From positions 28,155,223 through 28,219,222 of the forward strand of contig CAIIXF020000002.1 in assembly GCA_903813345.2 (NCBI GenBank): a stretch of DNA of 64,000 nt, given 5' to 3'. Below the pieces are notes generated by a model. It was not told the origin of the DNA. It searched no databases and saw only the letters and a program-made list of their open reading frames with translations. Numbering within the stretch: the first letter of the stretch is position 1; each line of letters starts with the position of its first letter. Positions 1 to 11,800 of the stretch are shown piece by piece. This DNA is from Owenia fusiformis. Lineage: Eukaryota; Annelida; Polychaeta; Sabellida; Oweniidae. A program made the position numbers and the translations under genes.

Positions 1-610
1 GTACGGATGGATTTCCAAAGCGAACAACTCAAACATTTGAATTCCGAGACATATTTCTGGATCTCTGGGCCATGTGTTTTGGTTATTTCTATCACTGGGT
101 TTCTTGAATTCCTATTGGATAAAAACAAAACTGACCCAGTATAGATTATCGCTATCGAAAAGTCTTGCGTTTCTATATAATCAATTGGCAGATCGACACA
201 CGGTGAGTATTGGGGCACGTCCTAACATCACCAACGATAATCCATATATTGAAGTATTCATTGTACGTGTTCTACCGATTTCCCTATAATCAGACTTGTG
301 GCATTGACTTCCGATGAAATACGTCTTCATTAGAGAAACCTCAATCCTTAAATTACTATTCCACAAAGGATTCAATGAATGATTTCACATAAAACCTCAA
401 GTCCAATTGATGCTTCTTGATAAGTATTATATCGATAACAGGAACTTACTGAGTCTCTAGCTTACTAATAGAGAAGGTTTTGGGCCTAAGTAAACAGGAA
501 CATGTATCTATGATTTTCAGTAATTTTAATTTGACGTAATGTGGATCATTTTATTAGTTCTGCATCCGTTGTCAATTTCAATTACATGCATCTTTGAAAG
601 GTTATCTTGC
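1..610. other. Non-coding flank
   Basis: No convincing gene or repeat. The open frames in both directions are short, lack family resemblance and overlap one another on opposite strands. The minisatellite begins directly afterwards. Confidence 0.4.
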
Positions 611-1971
611 CAGTATACCCTTGGTAAAGGGAGTATAACTGTCAGTAGACCCTTGGTAAAGGGAGTATAACTGTCAGTAGACCCTTGGTAAAGGGAGTAT
701 ACCTATCAGTAGACTCTTTGTAAAGGGAGTATAACTATCAGTAGACCCTTGGTAAAGGGAGTATAACTATCAGTAGACCCTTGGTAAAAGGAGTATAACT
801 ATCAGTATACCCTTTGAAAAGGGAGTATAACTGTCAGCAGACCCTTGGTAAAGGGAGTATAACTGTCAGTAGACCCTTGGTAAAGGGAGTATAACTGTCA
901 GTAGACCCTTGGTAAAGGGAGTATAACTGTCAGTAGACCTTTGGTAAAGGGAGTATTACTGTCAGTAGACCTTTGGTAAAGAGAGTATAACTGTAAGTAG
1001 ACCCTTGGTAAAGGGAGTACAACTATCAGTAGACCTTTGGTAAAGGGAGTATAGCTATCAGTAGACCTTTGGTAAACGGAGTATAACTGTCAGTCGACCT
1101 TTGGTAAAGGGAATATAACTGTCAGTAGACCCTTGGTAAAGGGAGTATAACTGTCAGTCGACCTTTGGTAAAGGGAGTATAAATGTCAGTAGACCTTTGG
1201 TAAAGGGAGTATAACTGTCAGTAGACTTTTGGTAAAGGGAGTATAACTGTCAGTAGACCTTTGGTAAAGGGAGTATAACTATCAGTAGACCCTTGGTAAA
1301 GGCAGTATAACTGTCAGTAGACTTTTGGTAAAGGGAGTATAACTATCAGTAGACCCTTGGTAAAGGGAGTATAACTGTCAGTAGACCCTTGGTAAAGGGA
1401 GTATAACTGTCAGTAGACCTTTGGTAAAGGGGGTATAACTGTCAGTAGACCCTTGGTAAAGGGAGTATAACTGTCAGTAGACCCTTGGTAAAGGGAGTAT
1501 AACTGTCAGTAGACCTTTGGTAAATGGAGTATAACTGTCAATAGACCCTTGGTAAAGGGAGTATAACTGTCAGTAGACCCTTGGTAAAGGGAGTATAACT
1601 GTCAGTAGACCTTTGGTAAAGGGGGTATAACTGTCAGTAGACCCTTGGTAAAGGGAGTATAACTGTCAGTAGACACTTGGTAAAGGGAGTATAACTGTCA
1701 GTAGACCCTTGGTAAAGGGAGTATAACTGTCAGTAGACCTTTGGTAAAAGGAGTATAACTATCAGTAGACCTTTGGTAAAGGGAGTATAACTGTCAGTTG
1801 ACCTTTGGTAAATGGAGTATAACTGTCAGCAGACCTTTGGTAAAGGGAGTATAACTGTCAGTAGACCTTTGGTAAAGGGAGTTTAATTGTCAGTAGACCT
1901 TTGGTAAAGGGAGTATAACTGTCAGTAGACCTTTGGTAAAGGGAGTATAACTGTCAGTAGACCTTTGGTAA
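611..1971. repeat. 32-bp minisatellite, about 42 copies
   Basis: Tandem array with an exact 32-base period; the core of each unit reads cagtagacccttggtaaagg and then continues with gagtataactgt. The 1,361 bases give about 42.5 units. Most differ by one or two substitutions (cccttgg/cctttgg, gtcag/atcag) with almost no length change, so the period is held throughout. Because 32 is not a multiple of three, the array has no coding periodicity. Confidence 0.97.
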
Positions 1972-2960
1972 CGTCCACATAGCGATATAACTGCATGTTA
2001 GTAGATCATGGGTAGAATTCACATCAGCGATGTACTATATCTAGTAACTAGTAGATTTACATCTTTGATAAGTTAACATAGTCGACAGAACTCCCCTTCC
2101 CAACTTACATGACAATCATGATATTTTTGCGAGTTAACCGAGGTGATATTGCAAGTGACACATGTCACTGATAGAGGAGTTGTAACACGATGGAATATTT
2201 AATTCGACATCTTGGTTGTTTCTAAAAAGTTACAAAGGAGACTATTGCACTGTATTTATTACCGCTAAGGACGTTAATGTATAAGATTAAATGTGTTTAT
2301 GTTTGATTTGAAAAACACAACTACACTGCGACACACCTTCAAGAACATTCCATACGCAATGGTGATCCGCTCTATTACGCTGGTTACCGAAACGGTTCAA
2401 AATGTTGGAATGTCAGAGGTACGATTTTTCTTTTTTACTTATTTCACGCGTTGTAGGTAGAATTCCCACGACATTTTGTCACACAAACGTGTGTCAGCAT
2501 CATATGCTTTAGAAAAGGTACATGTTTGCGAAAAGAAAAATCGTACCTTCGGTAAGCAGCGTAATCGAGTGGATCACTAGTGAAACGATCAATGTAAGGG
2601 TCCCGGGTGATATTGCAAGTAATGCATGTCACTGATAGAGAAGTTGTAACACGATGGAATATTCAATTCGACATCTTGGTTGTCTCTAAAAAGTTACAAA
2701 GGAGACTGTTGCAATGTATTTATTAACGCTAAGGGTCAAATGGGTTTATGTTTGATTTGAAAAACACAACCTACACTGCGACACACCTTCTAGTCCTAGA
2801 ACATTCCATACGATCAATGTAAGATGTCGATGAGGGGATATTGAGGGGTTTGCTTTTAGATGATTCCACAATCCACATCGATTTATTCATTCCTGAGGAT
2901 TTTCATTCGTGCACAAGTTGTAGAAACATATAAACATATAGAAAGTTAGAAACTGTCATG
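1972..2960. other. Intergenic stretch with a duplicated segment
   Basis: No gene is seen. It contains two direct copies of a roughly 210-bp sequence (see the repeat entry). Between them, the motif ggtacgatttttctttt near 2420 recurs inverted as aaaagaaaaatcgtacc near 2530. Confidence 0.5.
2147..2815. repeat. Direct duplication of about 210 bp
   Basis: The segment at about 2147-2360 recurs in the same orientation at about 2607-2815. Both copies share the run from tgtcactgatagag through gttgtaacacgatggaatat and ttgatttgaaaaacacaac to cattccatacg. They differ by point changes and a short deletion (a taatgtataagattaaa stretch is present only in the first copy). About 245 bases separate them. This could be two insertions of one element or a local duplication. 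Confidence 0.85.
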
Positions 2961-3082
2961 TACAGGGTGGTAAAAAAACTGGAAACCCTTACACCGTTTT
3001 CCTTATATCTTTATCATTTTAAGAAATAACTTTACACATTTGTACATCATTCAATTTCCTACCGGCCTACTATATGTCATGA

Positions 3083-3233
3083 CCATCAGGGGGTCATTAA
3101 CAGAAACTTAGTAAAGTTACGAATTCGTAAATCAATTGTTGTAACCAACGGATATAATGACGTCACAGTTAGAGAGCAATGGGTATTACGAATTCTTAAC
3201 TTTACGAAGCTTCTGTTAATGTCCCCCAGATTG
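3083..3233. repeat. Short inverted repeat nested in the mariner
   Basis: About 47-base arms: gtcattaacagaaacttag near 3091 pairs with its reverse complement near 3205-3225, including ttacgaattc/gaattcgtaa at the inner ends. It replaces the transposase coding region of the surrounding mariner, consistent with a MITE insertion. Confidence 0.7.
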
Positions 3234-3524
3234 ATAGTGACAGTGTTACAGCACTTTAAAGAACACTCCCGGTGGCCACTATTGCGGCATAGAAAAATCT
3301 GCACATGTCGTCCAAAATGTCCCTACCTATGGGGCTATGGCAGAGATAGAGTGTATAAGAATGACCCCAGGGCAATCGCAGACCTCAAAAGTGAGATCAT
3401 CTGTATTTTTCAGGCCATACCTGCTGAGGAATGCATTTGGGTCATTGACAACTATGCAGGTTTGCCTACAGCGCAAAGATGGCCAAACCTGAAGCATGTT
3501 GTTCAAAGTGCTGTAAAATCTTGA
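3219..3524 (+). pseudogene. Mariner transposase C-terminal fragment
   Basis: The frame holds WGYGRDRVYKNDP followed by an IADLKSEI-type helix and ends in a NLKHVV tail. This is the pattern that closes mariner transposases (WGYLKDRVY, then a leucine-rich helix, then HLEHV). The catalytic D,D triad and the DNA-binding N-terminus are absent, so it is a broken remnant inside the deleted mariner at 2963-3664. The first residues come from the nested repeat and are not transposase. Confidence 0.75.
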
Positions 3525-3666
3525 CTATCAGTCTGATGGTCTTGAAATATGGTAGGGTAATAGGAAATTGAATGATTTACAAATGAGTGAAATATCAGGG
3601 AGTAATTTCTTAAAATGACAAAGATATGACAAAAATGCAGGGTTTCCATTTTTTAGCCACCCTGTA

Positions 3667-5529
3667 TTAGTCATAGTCTGCACAAAGTGAAATGATGCAC
3701 AGCATTTAAAGATATAGGTATCAGGGAGGGGGAACACAAACCAAACAGTCCTATATTGTTGTCTATATTTTTTCCATCAATTTGTATTAATAATTAAGAA
3801 CATTATCTATATATTGATGGGCCAATGATCTCCCAATGTAATCGGACTCCATGTATTGGTTGAATTGAGTGATATTGACAGGTCACGTTAGTTCATTGGC
3901 CTTGAAAAGGAAAACAACCTTTTTCATGGGCGTTTTAAGGTGAGAGTGAACTTGTCAATAAATTTTCAAAATGGCCGAAACAGGGAGCACATTTTTTAGT
4001 TTATTTTGTCTATCAGAATATCTTTCATTGTGACTTTATCTCAATTTTGTTGGTCTAACTATCATTTATATGACCGAGCTCACTCTGGTGAAGTAAATAG
4101 AGACACTGGACATTTTGAAATTAGAAATTAATTCATCTGAAAGAAAAAGAATAGGAAAAGTCCATAGGCAATTTTTGAAAAATTTCTCAGAAACGTCACT
4201 GATATAAATCCTCAAAACAAACGAGCTTTAGAATTTGTTTGAGCCAATTTTTCCAAATGCGTTGCTTGTTCGGTTTTAATATTTGTTTGAAGAATATTTT
4301 GTGCAATTTTCATTTTGGATAAGCGTTTTTTTTACGTTCTATTGCTCGAAGAAATTGTCTCATTTCTGTCTTCATTTGACAACTTTTTTTTATCATACTT
4401 CAATTTTAATATTCTTTACACTATTTATAATGATAATATTGCACAAACACCTGTGAAACAAGAGAAATGGCTTGTCAGGAAGAGAAAAATTCAGTCTTGC
4501 ACTTTTTCAATTTTCCTATTCACTTTCTGTTCATCTAAGCGCATTTGGCGGTGCTTGTTTGACAAGCATGTTAAAATTGGAGTTGCAATTCATATTTTCA
4601 TGAAAATAGTATATTAATAAAACATTGAAAACAAACCCCAACATCCCAACAAATGATCTTACGTATACGAACAAAGAACACCTAAGATTGAATGATATAT
4701 CTTCTAGAACCAATGAGTATCTAAACCTACAACTTGGGTAGCAGAAAGGCCAGGCTTGAATTGCTATATTGTATTTCGGGTCTGTCGATCTTCGGGTACC
4801 AAATGTAGCAAACGGGGAAAGATAAAATATAAGAAACATTTATTCACGGGGGTAAAGCAGACCCGATGATGCAATGAGCTTGCTCGGCGGTATCATGACT
4901 GTGTAACGGGTCTTAATGTATAAGTGTGCTCGGCGGTAGGTTCAAACAACGCGGATCCTCAAAGCATGTGCTCATGGTATATTCGTGTTTTAACACCCGT
5001 GTTTATTTTATTGCCTTTAGCTAACCGGTGAACTGTATCGTAAGCTAAATCACCCTTATTTCATTTGTCCCTTAAGATCATACCCAAGTCTGATAAAGTT
5101 CCATCGCATTCCAAATAGTCTCGTGCAAGGTAAAATCTAGAGATGTAATGTTCATTCTCCCTTAGGGGTCCACGGAAGTTAGCAGTTCGCAATTTCAAGT
5201 CAATGCATGGAATTCTCACTTTGGGGAAGGTTGGGCTCTACGGAGGAGTGGCGTCATAGCATTTAGATCAATATGTTACTCAGTATAACCTTGATTGAAT
5301 ATCAGGATATAGCAAATCAATTCCTCGATGGTCTGGTCCGATGTTCAAAACAAGTAAGGGTATCTATAGATAATTGGTTTGATACCTACCCAATTATTTT
5401 TTGCGAGGTGACTAAAACAAATAAATACAGCCTCACTTTCAAAAATCACTCAATTAAGTATAAAGCAGACGATCAAGTTCTTGTCTTGCACATTACAAAC
5501 ATTTTGGAAACATATATTTAGAAGGATTA
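3667..5529. other. Presumed upstream region of gene 1
   Basis: AT-rich sequence without a recognisable gene. Open frames up to about 100 codons (near 4315-4839) lie on opposite strands over the same bases and have low-complexity, non-family translations. The 5' end of gene 1 should lie in the last part, but no clear TATA or initiator could be assigned. Confidence 0.35.
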
Positions 5530-5862
5530 ATGACAATGTCAAACCAATATATATCCTTTAGCCTAATCGCACAAAGTATTCTAATCATTGTCAATTTAGG
5601 ATATTCAGCTGGATCTATGACTTCTGATTCATTTGTTTCGAATTGTAATGCCGGTTTAGGTTATTCGGAAATTCATCGTTCTTTAAGTACTCGAAGCCTT
5701 CTGATGTGTTCTGCGGAGTGCTCCAAGGATGTGAATTGTGTGGCATTCAACTATAATAAAGAGACGGGGCTGTGTCAGCTGAGTGATAGCTGGTCCGTGA
5801 CTGCCGGGGATTGTACTGGGCTTGTCTCCATGCCAGGGGTCAAGTTTTATCATCTTACGCAG
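5530..5862 (+). CDS. Gene 1 exon 1: signal peptide and PAN/apple domain
   Basis: 111 codons ending at CAG|gtagtt. A hydrophobic core (FSLIAQSILIIVNLGYS) is followed by a cysteine pattern typical of PAN/apple modules: CSAECSKDVNCVAFNYN, then LCQLSD. The module is a protein- or carbohydrate-binding fold found in secreted animal proteins. Without splicing the frame would stop five codons later, which supports the donor. Confidence 0.85.
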
Positions 5863-8800
5863 GTAGTTATGTATCCATAGCAATTCTGAAAAAACAAGAA
5901 TCAGCACTGTAATAGCAAAATATCATTTCTCCGTAGCTGTTTGCCGGATTTCCATAAATAATAACCCCATAAAGTTCAATAGTTCGCACTATAGAAACAA
6001 TTAAAAAATAAAATGAAAATGCCATCAGATGCTCAGATTAGGCAAAATAAGGTTAGACAACTTTAGGTTCTTATCATCATGGATGCGCGATTTGTTTACA
6101 TTTCAGGGAACGGGCATGTGTAAAAATAACGGAGTGTACAATAGAGCGAATAGTCCTATTCGCGTTACGAGATTACTGGTCATTAACATAAATATTTCCC
6201 GCAATGCAACACGATAAAATGGACAATTTTCTATTGGTCCGCAAAACACAACGTCATAGGCATTATCCCGATTCAACATTAGTACATATGTATAAATAAT
6301 ATTCTATAATCCAGACAATAATTAGAAAAGAAGATGGAAATTCAATTTGCTTCGATTATTTTTTCTTTGGCCTCTGAGCAAGTTCCGGGAACTGAGCAAC
6401 TTCCGGGAAATCTGTGACGTCATTGAATTTTAAACTTAGGATTTTGACGATTCTGGTGAATATATTTTTTAAAAACTTGTCAAATGTCTTTATAATGATC
6501 ATATCTATCGTATGTGCAAATATAATTCATGATTAACCTCTAATAAAGTCACAATGCGTCATTGAAAAACACAGCCAATGTTATTCCAATGGGAAAGTGC
6601 CCGGATGTTGAGAAAGTTGTACCACGAAACTGAACTCTCCCATGCGGAGATAAGAATATTTCGCACGTTTAAAGTTAGCGCGTATAGGTATATTGTACTT
6701 GTGGTAAACGCTTTAAATTCCATACTTTTCAGGGGGCGTGCAAAAATGATGCAGTTTACAATGGAACAAACTGTATATGTGGTAAAAGCTCGTACGGTGA
6801 TTTTTGTCAACACTACATTTATGGTAATTTTATTTGCCAACAGTTCAATATTTCTTGCATTTGTATATTGCGCATAGTTTTATACTGAGGTAAAATGATA
6901 CTAAAAAGGTATTAAAAAGTTGATAATAGCAGACCTCGAAAATTGTGCACGTTTACTTAATTATTAATCTCAAAAAGACCCTCGCGGAACAGTTCTAAAG
7001 TAATAAAACCCATATTCCTAGTATGTTACAATAACACGATAATCTTCAAAATAAGAAGGGTTAATTGTTTTGCTTAGCTGGTAACTTAACGGCTAAATAT
7101 ATTCAAAATGTTTAGAAATATGCCTGTCTGGCAGGCCCGTTGCCAGAGGGGGGGGGGGGGGGTCGATGGGTGCGAGCGACAAGTGAATTCATAATGCACT
7201 TTTTAAGAAAATGACACTTTACTCATATTGATAGCGGTTTATAATGGCAGCAAATGGGAATTTTCCAAAATTCAAACGCCAATATCTTTGGAACGAGGCA
7301 AAAGGAACAAAAGCATCTTATTTTGAAGATCGTGTTATTGAAAACTACCAAGGAATATGGATTTTATGACTTTAGAATTGTTCTGTAGGGGGTAGATTGA
7401 TAAAGGAGGGGGAGTTGTTTCTAGAATGATTCGGGGGAGTTTTTCCATGCATTTCGCTTATGTTTTCCATCCAAAAACCATCAATACACTTAAAAGATTT
7501 TATTGACAATAAAATTGCACCAAAATCTCCCCCAAAAATATTTCTCATTTTCAAGGATTATCTATGGATTAACACCCAGGTATTTTCATTTTCCAAACTT
7601 CAGAGGACTTGGAATCATTAAACATATTCGCTTTTGATTAATAGAAATGCTGTTTTAAATAGGTTTCATGTATGCCAATAATTTCTCAAATTGTGTAAAT
7701 GGTACACATTCCTTAATCCCTAGAATTTTCTCTTTGAGGAATTCCCATTGTAATCCAACGGTACACTTCCAAGCAGATTTTTAGATTACAGGAAAGTAAA
7801 TCTTTAATACACACCTTTTTGGGTTGCGATATAAACCAATTGAAACAAAGGTTATTGCAGTAGCCGACTTCATGAATAGTATAAAAGGAAGTTTTATATT
7901 TCATATATGGTTCATCTAAAAAACCAACCCCCTCAGTTTCTCCAATCTCATAACTGTTTTTATTTTCACATCCTAGATTGTTCGCACGGAGAATCTATGT
8001 TTAATTTCGTAAGTGCAGACAATGGGGTGTTTACAATACAACCAGAGGACTGTCCCTATTCATTTGACGTTCATTGTTCATTTGGCTGGGGAGGAAATAC
8101 TCAGCTTATGGTAAGTAGAGTCAATAAAGAGCATGACCTTGAAAATGATCAGCTTGGTAACCAGGGGTCATAAAGTTTTGCGATACTTCAAAACTGAAAA
8201 AGATGACGTTTAAAAAAATTTCAACTTGCCTCAAATTGACCAAATCTTTTTTTAAATATGATCGGTCTCAGACGTGAGATTTTTCTTGAACTTCAGTGGC
8301 CTTCGTAAAAAGGTCCTCGTTTATTATGTCAAACAACGTCTGTGGCGGTCAGGAAAACAATTTTGAATGTCGTAATCGTTGTACTAAGTCGCAAAACCTG
8401 TTTTCTGATTTTCCATTGGAACCGAAGATCAACACTTTGGACTAAAATTGAAGATATTCATTTAAAGGTTCTACACAAAATAGATTTTGACTTTTTATAA
8501 TTTTTTTGCAGCAATTTTTGAGATATTAGAACAACTGTAATTAGTTTCAGCATTTGTTAAGGTCGTATCGTTTTTCAAAATCTTTTACAGGTTATTTTAG
8601 GAATGGTGTCCAATTATCAAAATTGTGGAAAAACAAGTTAACTTCGTAATGGTCTATGCCATATTGTCCTCCCCCCGTAGTGAACCTTTAAAAGTGTTGA
8701 TTTGCCGTTCTTGTGAACACTTTTGTTAGACATAAAATACAATAAAGACTCGAATTCACGTTTAAATTTCCTAATTTTGTTTACGTTTTTAATGTTCAAC

Positions 8801-11800
8801 TTCGACCTGTTGTTTCATTTCTGAGATTTTTTGCATCAATAAAGTTTTAATTGGAATTCTATAGATGGATTGGTTACTGAATACGTTTGGTTTTTGCCAA
8901 TGCCAAAAAATGTCTAGTTGGTGTCTCTTCACGTTGATGCCATACTTGAATTCCCCGGATCTAATTTCTACGCCGGACGAAAAGTGCATTATGCTTCATA
9001 TTACATTTTCCCGGGGACAAAAAATATTTCCACACTCACGAAACCATCATTTATCCCACAACCTCTTCCGCAACTGTCGACCTTTTGACACCATCCCTCA
9101 CCAGAAGTTCATATCCGATCTTTCCACTTTGATTTGTAATTTGACCTTTCGTTACATCCTAAAAGTAAAAAATTCAGTTAATTGCTTAAGGAATAAATAA
9201 TGATAGGCCATTCAATATGGTGAAATTCAGCACGAGTTGGACAGAATGTTGTACAAAGCACGAACCGAAGGTGAGTGCATTTGTACTAACATTCTGTCCA
9301 ACGAGTGCTGAATTTCACCATATTGAATTGCCTATCATTATTTATTCCGATTCAAACATAAAAATTAGTAAAAGCCGTGTCTGTGGAACGGGCATGAAGG
9401 AAGAATACGCATGCTATCAAGATTCTGAAGTCGGCCGGAAAAATTTTAGAATTTGTTTGGGCTGTTCTATTTTACTCCCCGTTTTAGATTTTATACGGTG
9501 TATGAAACATGGGGTGTTGATAAAATAGTTGCAGTAGTTACGGAGGGAGTAAAAAAGAACAGCTATCCCCGGACAGAGCCCCAGATGTGCAGCTGAGATG
9601 ACGTCACTCAAAACAATGCAAATTGCAGATTGAATAGAGCACGGTCGTGCATCTATGGAGAATTAGAGATTCAAACATGACCGTGCAATTCAAACATGAC
9701 CGTGCTCTATTCGAATTTCTCAACCAATCAGAATGCAGCATAGCCAATATAGAACGTTCTCTAATTCTCCATAGATGCACGACCATGCTCTATTCAATCT
9801 GCAATTTGCATTGTTTTGAGTGACGTCACATCTCAGCTGCACATCTGGAGCTCTCATATCGAGATTTTAGCGTCATTTTACCACGTGCTTTTAAACCTAT
9901 TGTTATTGTCACGTGATTCCGCTGATCCAATAGCGTTACAGTAATCGAGTACTAAAACGTCCGCGCGAGGTTTTATAAGTCGCGCCAAATCTTGTTTACA
10001 GTGTAGGCTAAACCAGATCATAACAAGAGGAGTGCGAGTAGATTTCCTGTCTTATTTTCAAAACAAAGCGGATCTTAGGCCCAGTAAAATTAAATTACTA
10101 TCCTACTCTGATGAGTACGATGTAGATCGTATCATAACAAAGGTAAGTTATGTCACGTTTCTTTGATGAATGGTACATTTCATTCAGATTTATGAGATTG
10201 AAATCAAACACAGAATTGGACTTGAAGTTGAAATGATGCAGAAATCATTCAAATCATAATTTGACAGTTGATAAAATAGAATTAAATTTAGCCGCATACA
10301 GCTGTTTGGACGATAAATAAATGATAAACAATGGATGGTGGTTTGAAAGTCTATAGTTTGCAATCGTCTACGTCTGGCTATCCACTAAAATTTGTTTATT
10401 TTACATTTTTTATACTCTCATCTAGGCTATTGATGTATGGTTGGCCTCTTCAGTGAAAATTCCCAATTATTTTTAACATGTGAAATCCTTACTTCAGCAA
10501 ATCCACAATTTATTATTTATCGTTCGAACTATACTAGATTCTATATAGGTAGATTGGCGCCCCAGGAATCTGTGCATTGTTCATTTAGCTTAGCATTCAT
10601 CAATGAAATCGTGTAGCCCACCTTTGACAAATAGTCTGGTTTTCCTTTTTCAGTCAACTAGTCTAGTAAAGGTTATCTAGTAAAGTGGAAGGGATTCAGC
10701 CTTTGGGATAGTACGTGGGAGCCCTTAAACAGCAGATGCTCCAGCACATTTGAATACATATACAGGTATACATTCGACCTCCATGATTTTACATAAACAT
10801 TGTCAAAGCCCATTATGAGACTTTTTAACAGTTTCAATTCAGTCTGAATTAATATTTTTCTGCAAAGTTTTGGCGAGCCAGTTGCCTCGCATACATAGAC
10901 CTATTGCATAGCCAATAGCCACTGTCATAGAGTCAAGTTGTTTGTCCAGTGCCCGTCCAGTGGCATCAAATCAGACTTGAAATTGTTTGGAAGCAATATT
11001 TTCAAAAAGCAACTTTGTTAATGTTTGTAATGATCCAAATGAATTAGGCCTTCAGTTGAGTATATCTCATCGTGTTCGTCACATTATTCAGTACATTGGA
11101 CAGTCCCTGGCCATGAATTCATCCAGGACATAAGTACCCTTCTTAAATGAATTTTATTCTTCGAAACCCTTGCCTATTTTTGAATAGTATGGCAATCATA
11201 GGCATTACATTTATGGATCATCAGCTTAATAAAAAAGTATACAGTCAGTTTGCCCAATACAACTGAGGGCCGCACAACCTATAAGATATTGAACTCTGTC
11301 TTGACATTACCTACAGTATGTCAAATTGATCTCTATGTTAACATCATCAATATGGCATTGATCTTTGTGTTAACATCATATATATAACAATGGATCTCCA
11401 TGTTAACATCATATTCACCTATCTATATAACATACTAAAGTGTAATGTATATTAAATACAATTTTGTTTTAATTCCAGTGGAGAAAACCAGGCTGTTCAG
11501 CAAAAACATAAACCATCCGTAGAAGCGCTACGTGTACGAACAAGGAAATCAATGACTGCACCATACGCTAGGAAGACGCGCAGATGGAAAAAACAAAAGC
11601 CCAAGTATAACTGAAATAAAAATTATATTGTTTCCGAGAGCTATGGTGAATTGTAAAATTAATCAATTCATACCTCTCTTATACACTATTTATCTTTTAA
11701 GCATGGGCCATTTTTCATGATTTGCGCATCGTTCTAGCGTATGGGGCAGTCTTATGACTGGCCCAGTGCCCCATGTATGCTAGGAAGGCTAGAAAGCCAT

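Larger units (their letters stand above)
2963..3664 (+). mobile_element. Deleted mariner-type transposon with TA duplication
   Basis: The ends are cagggtggtaaaaaaactgg and its inverted partner ending ccaccctg, flanked on both sides by TA (2961-2962 and 3665-3666), the target-site signature of Tc1/mariner elements. The inverted similarity extends over about 120 bases per side. Only the 3' end of a transposase frame remains, and a smaller inverted repeat sits where the rest of the gene should be. Confidence 0.85.

Noticed and set aside
611-1971. CRISPR-like regularity of the array
   Set aside because: Units are contiguous with no unique spacers, and the DNA is eukaryotic; it is a minisatellite.
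4315-4839. Overlapping 100-codon frames on both strands
   Set aside because: Low-complexity AT-rich translations without motifs, on opposite strands of the same DNA.
9217-9528. Open frame of 103 codons repeated (90 codons) on the other strand at 13197-13469
   Set aside because: Both copies lie in the inverted arms of the transposon and read straight through a palindrome; similarity reflects the arms, not protein selection.
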